Source: Acidobacteriota bacterium (GTDB lineage Bacteria > Acidobacteriota > Vicinamibacteria > Vicinamibacterales > CAVVIG01). From it: a DNA stretch of 64,000 bases. Position 1 is the stretch's first letter, and each line of letters begins with the position of its first letter. The position numbers and the translations under genes were made by a program. A model generated the notes under the pieces. It did not search any database and was not told the origin of the DNA. It worked only from the letters and a program-made list of their open reading frames with translations. Positions 58,682 through 64,000 of the stretch are shown here, in pieces. Where the stretch lies: NCBI GenBank assembly GCA_003222395.1, contig QHWB01000049.1:5232-69231 (forward strand). The letters are read 5' to 3'.

Positions 58682-59707
58682 TCAGCCGAGCGGCGGACAC
58701 ACGTTGCCCAACACTCCTGATCCGCCGCAGTAGCGGACGTCCTGCAGCTGCACGAGGATGCCGTCGGGATCGGTGAAGTACAGCTCCGGCGTGCCTTCCT
58801 TCGCGCCGCCGCGGTTCTCCATCCGCATGCTGATGTAGTGGCGCATCGGACCGACGGGTCCCGTCTGGTTCTCGCGCGGCTTGATCCCGTAGCTCTCGAG
58901 CGTGCTGATGATGCCGTCCGCGTCGAAGCGTTCGAGGCTCATGCAGAAATGATTGATGCTCGCGGCGCGCGGCCGCGGGCCGGCCGCGGCGCCTCTGCCC
59001 GCTCCGCCGCCCGCGAACATCAGGAACTCGACGCCCGCTCCGATGGCGAGCGTCGGCGAGGTCGGTCCCTGATACGACCGGAACGGCATGCCGAAGAGCT
59101 GTTGATAGAACGCATTCGATCGCTGCGCGTCGCTCACGAACACGGTGCAGTGGCTGTAGCCATTCAGCGCGATCAACCCTTTTTGGGGCGACGCCTGCGG
59201 CGCGGCGCATCGGTTGCCGAGCGGACCGGCGCCGCCGCAATACGACGGATCCTGCAGCTGGAACGCGATGCCGTCGGGATCGCCGGCGTAGATCAGCTGT
59301 GCGCCATCCCGGACGCTCACCTGCACCTTCATCGGTCCGCGCTCGTCGCTCCGCACCACGCCATGATCGGCCAGCGCCTTCACGACGCGATCGACGTCGA
59401 AGCTCTCGACGCCGAAACAGAAATGGTCGATCCGCGGCGTGCGATCGGGGCGATCGGTCGTCAGATCCAGATTCGTCCCGGGCGCGATTCTCAGGCTCGC
59501 ATCGAGCGTCCGGTCGTGTTTCTCCTGCGCGAGACCGAAGAGGCCCTGATAGAAGTCGATCGATCGCTTCAGATCGGAAACGACAATCGTCACGTGGTTG
59601 AAGCCGCGAATCTTCAGCTGCCGCCCGGTCTGCGCGAGCGCGCGCGGCGCGGCGAGCAGCGCCGGAACCGACATCAGAAAGCGGCGGCGATCGATGGGTG
59701 CGGTCAT
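58682..59707 (-). CDS. Exported protein with two tandem VOC domains
   Basis: Minus strand ATG 59707. Tat-like leader (RRRFLMSVPALLAAPRALAQ) then domain 1 (HVTIVVSDLKRSIDFYQGLF, RIDHFCFGVESFDVDRV, AGDPDGIAFQLQDPSYCGG) and domain 2 (HCTVFVSDAQRSNAFYQQLF, INHFCMSLERFDADGI, FTDPDGILVQLQDVRYCGG). Each ends in QLQD..YCGG, showing internal duplication. A loop rich in Gly/Ala (GGGAGRGAAAGPRPR) is in domain 2. VOC folds bind metals and catalyse isomerisation or dioxygenation; the substrate is unknown. Confidence 0.9.
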   Translation of the reverse strand: MTAPIDRRRFLMSVPALLAAPRALAQTGRQLKIRGFNHVTIVVSDLKRSIDFYQGLFGLAQEKHDRTLDASLRIAPGTNLDLTTDRPDRTPRIDHFCFGVESFDVDRVVKALADHGVVRSDERGPMKVQVSVRDGAQLIYAGDPDGIAFQLQDPSYCGGAGPLGNRCAAPQASPQKGLIALNGYSHCTVFVSDAQRSNAFYQQLFGMPFRSYQGPTSPTLAIGAGVEFLMFAGGGAGRGAAAGPRPRAASINHFCMSLERFDADGIISTLESYGIKPRENQTGPVGPMRHYISMRMENRGGAKEGTPELYFTDPDGILVQLQDVRYCGGSGVLGNVCPPLG

Positions 59708-59806
59708 GGTGCGGCATACGTTACCATCTCCGCCGGTGCGCGGATCAATTTGCGCGCTGGGGTCGCCGCCGCGATTGAGGAAGATTGGGCCCGCACGCGA
59801 TAGTAA

Positions 59807-60319
59807 ATGATCGTTGATTACGATCCGCTGTGGCCCCTCGACTTCGAGGCGGAGCGGCGCCGCATCGCGGCGGCGCTCGGCGATCTCGCGGTCCGCATAG
59901 AACACAACGGATCGACGGCCGTTCCCGGTCTCGCCGCCAAACCGATCATCGACATCCAGGTATCCGTTCCGTCGCTCCAGCCGCTCGCGCCGTTCGTCGA
60001 CACACTCGGGTCGCTCGGCTACGTCCACGTGCCGCACGCCGACGATTCGTTCTGTCCGTTCTTTCATCGTCCGGCGGCGTGGCCGCACACGCATCACGTG
60101 CATCTGGTGCGCGCCGGCGGATCCGAAGAGCAACGTACGCTCGCGTTCCGAGATTATTTGCGTGAGCACGCCGACGCCGCGCGCGAGTACGCGCGGTTGA
60201 AACGGCAGCTTGCGGCGGCGATCGATGGGATCGATTCCAACTCGCGCGAACAGTACGCGCGCGGAAAAACCGAGTTCATCGAAAGGATTATCAATGCAAG
60301 TCGTCAGGCTGGCGATTGA
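59807..60319 (+). CDS. GrpB family (UPF0157, nucleotidyltransferase-like) protein
   Basis: A 170-residue GrpB protein: IVDYDPLWPLDFEAERRRIA, the diagnostic RIEHNGSTAVPGLAAKPIID (about residue 28) and THHVHLVRAGGSEEQRTLAF (about 97), ending in KTEFIERIINAS. The GSTAVPG...KPxIDI pattern is shared with nucleotidyltransferase folds. One acidic site (IIDIQV) is present. Role unknown; some relatives are fused to dephospho-CoA kinase. Confidence 0.94.
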   Translation: MIVDYDPLWPLDFEAERRRIAAALGDLAVRIEHNGSTAVPGLAAKPIIDIQVSVPSLQPLAPFVDTLGSLGYVHVPHADDSFCPFFHRPAAWPHTHHVHLVRAGGSEEQRTLAFRDYLREHADAAREYARLKRQLAAAIDGIDSNSREQYARGKTEFIERIINASRQAGD

Positions 60320-61572
60320 CACGCGGCCAGGCGCCTGGTCAGGAACCGCCGTTCCGGTTCGGTACCGGCGAGCGTGAGCGCTGACCGGAACGCCTCGGCC
60401 GCCTCGGTGCGTCTGCCCAGATCGAGCAGCAGCTGCCCGCGGACGGCCAGCAGCAGGTGATAGTGACGCAGTTTCGGATCGTGCTCGATCGGCGCGATTG
60501 CGGCGAGGGCGTCGGCCGGACCGTGAACCTTCGCGAGCGCCACGGCCCGGTTCAACCGCACCACGGGCGAGGCGTTGATTGCAAGCATCTGGTCGTAGAG
60601 CGTGAGGATGAGCGGCCAGTCGACCGACGAGGGGTCGAGCGCGCGCGCGTGCGTCGCGGCAATCGCCGCCTGCACGTGATACTCGGACACGTCGTCACCG
60701 GTCATCGACCGATCGAAATGATGAAACCCGATCGCGATGAGCCGCTCGTCCCAGCGCGACCGATCCTGATCCTCGAGCAGCACCAGATCCCCGGCCGCGT
60801 CGACGCGGGCGGGCAGCCGTGCGCCCTGCAACGCCATCAGCGCGACGAGCGCGTGCACGCGCGGCGTTGCGATCGACGCCGATGCCACGAGGCGCCCGAG
60901 CCGCAGCGCCTCGAGACAGAGATCCTGCCGGATCAGATCCTCGCCGGCCTGCGCCCCGTACCCCTCGTTGAACATGAAGTAGAGGACTTCGAGCACCGAG
61001 TCGAGCCGTGCGGCCACCTCGCCGGCGGCCGGCATGTCGAGCGTCAGCCGCTGATCGCGAATCTGCCGCTTCGCGCGCACGAGCCGCTGCGCGATCGCCG
61101 CCTCGTCGGCGAGGAACGCTCGCGCGATCTCGCGCACGCCGAAGCCGCCGACGGTCTTCAGGCTGAGCGCCACGCTCGCGTCGCGCGACAGCGCCGGATG
61201 ACAGCACATGACGATCATGCGCAGCTCGTCGTCCCGCAGCTGTTCTTCCGTGTCCGGTTCGGTCGGGGTGCGTGCGGCCGATCGCGTCAGCTCCGAGACG
61301 ATCGCGTCAGTTTTGTCGCCGAAAGTCTTGTCGCGGCGGATCGCGTCGATGGCGATGTGGTGCGCGACGCGGAAGAGCCACCCGGCGGGATTGTCCGGCG
61401 CGCCCTCGTACGGCCACGACTGGAGCGCGCGGACCATCGCCTCCTGCACCGTCTCCTCGGCGAGCGCGACGTGAGCCGGTCCGAGCAGCCGTGTCAGGCG
61501 GGCCACCATGCGGCCCGCCTGATGCCGGAACAGGTGTTCGAGGAGCAGCCCGGTATCGGGACGCGCGGTCAC
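60304..61572 (-). CDS. ECF42-type RNA polymerase sigma factor with C-terminal TPR-like domain
   Basis: Minus strand GTG 61572. Region 2 is HQAGRMVARLTRLLGPAHVA with ETVQEAMVRALQSWP and GWLFRVAHHIAIDAIRRDKT. Region 4 is LSLKTVGGFGVREIARAFL with EAAIAQRLVRAKRQIRD. A long C-terminal helical domain (about residues 195-415, for example LYDQMLAINASPVVRLNRAV) follows, as in ECF42 factors, which lack a membrane anti-sigma factor and occur with DGPF/YCII proteins. That partner is the next gene upstream and overlaps by GTGA. The GrpB stop overlaps its 3' end by 16 bases. Confidence 0.93.
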   Translation of the reverse strand: MTARPDTGLLLEHLFRHQAGRMVARLTRLLGPAHVALAEETVQEAMVRALQSWPYEGAPDNPAGWLFRVAHHIAIDAIRRDKTFGDKTDAIVSELTRSAARTPTEPDTEEQLRDDELRMIVMCCHPALSRDASVALSLKTVGGFGVREIARAFLADEAAIAQRLVRAKRQIRDQRLTLDMPAAGEVAARLDSVLEVLYFMFNEGYGAQAGEDLIRQDLCLEALRLGRLVASASIATPRVHALVALMALQGARLPARVDAAGDLVLLEDQDRSRWDERLIAIGFHHFDRSMTGDDVSEYHVQAAIAATHARALDPSSVDWPLILTLYDQMLAINASPVVRLNRAVALAKVHGPADALAAIAPIEHDPKLRHYHLLLAVRGQLLLDLGRRTEAAEAFRSALTLAGTEPERRFLTRRLAACQSPA

Positions 61573-61907
61573 GATCGGAATAGCTGCCTCACTTCGATCG
61601 TGCCGCCGTACTCGAGGTGCGGATGATCGGAGGCGCGCTGCACCGCTTCGTCGTAGTTGGCGGCCTCGATCAGGTAGAAGCCGCCGAGCACTTCCTTCGT
61701 CTCGCTGTAAGGGCCGTCGGTCGCGCGCGGCTTGCCGTTCTGCGATCGAATGACTTTTCCGACGTCCTCGCCGAGCCGCTTGCTGTCGACGTTGAACGGC
61801 TTCTTCGTCCATGCCATGTACTTCTCGATCGCCTTCTGCATGTCTTCGGGTCCGAGCTTCTGCCATCCTGTCGGATCGTCGTAGAGCAGGAGCATGTACT
61901 GGGGCAT
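61569..61907 (-). CDS. YCII/DGPF-domain protein, partner of the ECF42 sigma factor
   Basis: Minus strand ATG 61907 (ATG 61919 also possible). The 112-residue product carries the DGPF motif as RATDGPYSETKEVLGGFYLI and starts with MPQYMLLLYDDPTGWQ. It has a ferredoxin-like YCII fold. In ECF42 pairs the protein is thought to sense a signal or act as the regulon member; this is known from the group. The stop overlaps the sigma factor start. Upstream is a short CAGTTGCTGGTTGCTGG simple repeat. Confidence 0.92.
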   Translation of the reverse strand: MPQYMLLLYDDPTGWQKLGPEDMQKAIEKYMAWTKKPFNVDSKRLGEDVGKVIRSQNGKPRATDGPYSETKEVLGGFYLIEAANYDEAVQRASDHPHLEYGGTIEVRQLFRS

Positions 61908-61957
61908 GTGCGTCTCCATCTGCCAGTTGCTGGTTGCTGGTTGCTTCGTTCCTTGAT

Positions 61958-62431
61958 CTAGCGCACGCGCGCGTAGCGCGCCCGTTCGGTCATCGTCGCC
62001 TTGCCGTTCCCGTAGACCTGCCACTCGGTCTCGATGTGGTTCGCATCGACGAACCGGATCGTTGTCCTGTGCATGTGGCCGGCTGCGGCGCTCGACAGGT
62101 TCGTCGCGTAGAGGAATTCAAATGCGAGCTCGTTCGCGGACGGCGTCGAACGGCTTCGCCTGCATCCCTGGCTGATTGCCCTCCCTGCAGTAGTGCGTCA
62201 GCACCAGCCGGTTCCCGTCGCGATGATACAGCGTGAGCATCGTCGGACGCCCCGCGTCGGCCTCGCGCTCGGCGAGCGCCGTGCCGCCCGCGACGAGCTC
62301 GTCGGTGAGCGACTCCGTGGCGTCCTCGGTCTTCCATTCTTCGACGAGCGTCTTCAGGCGGGCGAATGCCCGACCTCGGTGACGGCGCCGAACGCGAAAA
62401 ACAGGCTGATTGCGAGAATCCGAGTCCTCAT
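61958..62431 (-). pseudogene. Frameshifted exported DUF1579-like protein
   Basis: Minus strand. ATG 62431 begins a signal peptide (RTRILAISLFFAFGAVTEVG). A different frame continues with ARLKTLVEEWKTEDATESLT and LTLYHRDGNRLVLTHYCREG, and a third ends NELAFEFLYATNLSSAAAGH, VDANHIETEWQVYGNGK and stops at TAG 61958. The order signal-W-E...LTHYC...RF.d.nhi...W is that of small secreted lipocalin-like proteins of DUF1579 type. Two shifts in about 450 bp point to a pseudogene, unless the read has errors. Confidence 0.65.
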
Positions 62432-62520
62432 ATCGTCTCCTTTCGACATCAGAGACGAACGAGGCGCGTGGAAATCGACGTAGGCAGGACGAGCGGGACA
62501 GGCAGGAGAGTGGACGCGCT

Positions 62521-64000
62521 CTACTCGTATCTGAGCGCCTGCATCGGATCGACCTGCGACGCGCGGTGCGCGGGGACGAAGCCGGCGCCGAGCGCGACGA
62601 CGCTGAGGGCAGCCGCGGCCGAGACGAGGACGACCGGATCGTACCCTTTCATCTCGAACAGCAACGACTGCGCAAGGCGTCCGAGCCAGATGGCCGCGGT
62701 GAGGCCGATGACGCCGCCGACGATCGTCATGACGCCGACCTGCCGCAGCACCATGCCGCGCACGCGCGACGGCGCGGCGCCGAGCGCCATGCGCAGGCCG
62801 ATCTCGCGCGTCCGTTGCGAGACGGTGTACGCGAGGACGCCGTAGAGGCCGATCGCCGCCAGCAGCGTCGCGAGGCCGGCGAACGCCGCCGACAGCACGC
62901 TGATCATCCGATCCAGAAACACGTTCTGCCGGATCTGCTGCGGCATCGTCCGCAGATCCTCGACCGGAAGGTTCGCGTCGAGCTTCGCCACGACCTTCGG
63001 CACGTTCGGGAGGAACTGCTCGGGGTCGAGCGATGTGCGGACGTAGAAGGTGATGTTGCCGAGCCGATCGTCCTGACGATACGGACGGAAGAAGAGCGGC
63101 GGCACCTCGCGCTTCACCTCGCTGTACTTCGCGTTCTGCACGAGGCCGACGATCTGGGTGTCGAGCCCCTCCTTGTCGCCGCGGTTGCCGATCCGTCTCC
63201 CGACCGCGTCGCGTCCGAGATTGAACTTCTTCGCGAACGCCTCGTTGACGATCGCCACCTTCGGCGCGCCGGCGCCGTCGGCGCGCCTGAACTCTCGCCC
63301 GGCGATGAGCGGAACGCCGAGCGTCCGGAAGTAGTCGGGGCCGACCTCGTTGAAGCGCGAGTTGGTATCGGTGTCGGGACCGGCCGGGAATCCTTCGACG
63401 GCGACGTCGTTCCCCCAGTTGCTCCCGCCGAGCAGCGGCACAAGAGCGCTGGTCACGCCGTTGACGCCGGGAAGCGCGGCGAGCTCCTCTTCGAGGCGCT
63501 CGAACAGCTGCTTCGTGCGCGCGGGCGTGTAGCCGTTCAGCTCCGGCGACAGGCCGAACATGATCACGTTGTCGACCTTCACGCCGAGATCGACGCGGCT
63601 GACGTTCATCAGGCTCTTCGTGAACAGCCCCGCCGAAACGAGCAGCGCCATCGACAGCGCGATCTGCGCCGTCGCGAGCGACGTGCGGAAGCGCGCCGCC
63701 GCGCGCGCGCCCGACGGCTGGCCCGCCTGCCCTTTGAGCGACGACACCAGATCGGGACGCGTGCTGTGAATGGCGGGGAAGAGGCCGAAGAGCAGGCCGG
63801 TGCCGATCGTCAGCGCCGCACCGAAGAGCATCGCCGTACGATCGACGTGGAAGTCGAGCGTGGTCGCCGCGAAGTTCGGCAGCAGCGAGGCGATGAGGTC
63901 GAGCGTCCACTGCGCGACGAACATGCCCGCGATGCCGCCGAGCACGGCGAGCAGGAGCGACTCGGTCAGCAGCTGGAAGACGAGGCGGCCGCGGCTCGCG
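62521..64000 (-). CDS. ADOP-type ABC transporter permease, C-terminal part (runs off the right edge)
   Basis: Minus strand, 5' end outside the window. The visible part has a first-half core with LLTESLLLAVLGGIAGMFVA, then QWTLDLIASLLPNFAATTLD and FGLFPAIHSTRPDLVSSLKG, a periplasmic MacB_PCD-like domain (LGVPLIAGREFRRADG, DAVGRRIGNRGDKEG) and a last FtsX core: GLATLLAAIGLYGVLAYTVS, ALGAAPSRVRGMVLRQVGVM and VDPMQALRYE at the end. It is about half of a full-length ADOP and a paralogue of 44259-46880. No ATPase gene is seen nearby. Confidence 0.92.
   Translation of the reverse strand, partial: ASRGRLVFQLLTESLLLAVLGGIAGMFVAQWTLDLIASLLPNFAATTLDFHVDRTAMLFGAALTIGTGLLFGLFPAIHSTRPDLVSSLKGQAGQPSGARAAARFRTSLATAQIALSMALLVSAGLFTKSLMNVSRVDLGVKVDNVIMFGLSPELNGYTPARTKQLFERLEEELAALPGVNGVTSALVPLLGGSNWGNDVAVEGFPAGPDTDTNSRFNEVGPDYFRTLGVPLIAGREFRRADGAGAPKVAIVNEAFAKKFNLGRDAVGRRIGNRGDKEGLDTQIVGLVQNAKYSEVKREVPPLFFRPYRQDDRLGNITFYVRTSLDPEQFLPNVPKVVAKLDANLPVEDLRTMPQQIRQNVFLDRMISVLSAAFAGLATLLAAIGLYGVLAYTVSQRTREIGLRMALGAAPSRVRGMVLRQVGVMTIVGGVIGLTAAIWLGRLAQSLLFEMKGYDPVVLVSAAAALSVVALGAGFVPAHRASQVDPMQALRYE

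Overview
This is a GC-rich bacterial chromosome segment that looks like an acidobacterium, probably of the Vicinamibacteria type. The placement is an inference from gene content: large permeases of the acidobacterial duplicated orphan permease (ADOP) type, one divergent from a PadR regulator; a VWA protein of the acidobacterial VWFA-related kind; two giant Asp-box/sortilin-like secreted proteins; tandem M20 peptidases; many secreted small-domain enzymes (cupin, VOC, DinB, PEBP, DUF1028, DUF3089, NIPSNAP); and abundant short palindromic repeats, some inside genes. No rRNA, tRNA, CRISPR array or prophage was recognised.

Region 1 (1-5441) is the tail of an integron cassette array. Four clear attC sites and one degenerate one separate single-gene cassettes that all point rightward: an exported unknown, a class-C beta-lactamase-like hydrolase, a 43-residue membrane peptide and a membrane-anchored unknown. 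They are preceded by an aspartyl-protease-like gene and a DUF6602 nuclease-like gene. The integrase and attI are not in the window and would lie to the left. Region 2 (5456-10202) is damaged chromosome: a DinB fragment, a zinc-type alcohol dehydrogenase cut in two by an intact 2776-bp IS66-family element (6040-8815, perfect 8-bp target duplication), and a frameshifted TPR-like gene.

Region 3 (10260-27780) is a rightward run of small enzymes (two PEBP proteins, DinB, cupins, ASCH, GNAT, alpha/beta hydrolases, methyltransferase, VOC, phospholipase-D-like, two DUF1028, a duplicated ModA-like binding protein, DUF1697), broken by a tandem 70-bp repeat and several truncated genes. Region 4 (27888-36184) is mostly leftward: DUF3089 lipase-like protein, a fused/frameshifted membrane-protein locus, an orphan gas-vesicle-like protein, two coupled tiny basic proteins, a TMEM175-type channel and a first sortilin-like protein.

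Region 5 (36221-50328) holds a haem lipoprotein, an acetamidase/formamidase, a GT39-like glycosyltransferase, a second sortilin-like protein, a probable selenoprotein of the AhpD/CMD peroxidase family (in-frame UGA at 43293 in a CPFU motif with a hairpin behind it), an ADOP permease divergent from PadR, DoxX, a 2-hydroxyacid dehydrogenase, an arylamine N-acetyltransferase and a terminator-bounded short transcript. Region 6 (50318-64000) contains a NIPSNAP-cupin-M20-M20-VWA run in which each M20 stop region overlaps the next gene's signal peptide, an APC permease, a double-VOC protein, GrpB, an ECF42-type sigma factor coupled to a DGPF/YCII protein, a DUF1579-like pseudogene and an ADOP permease running off the right edge.
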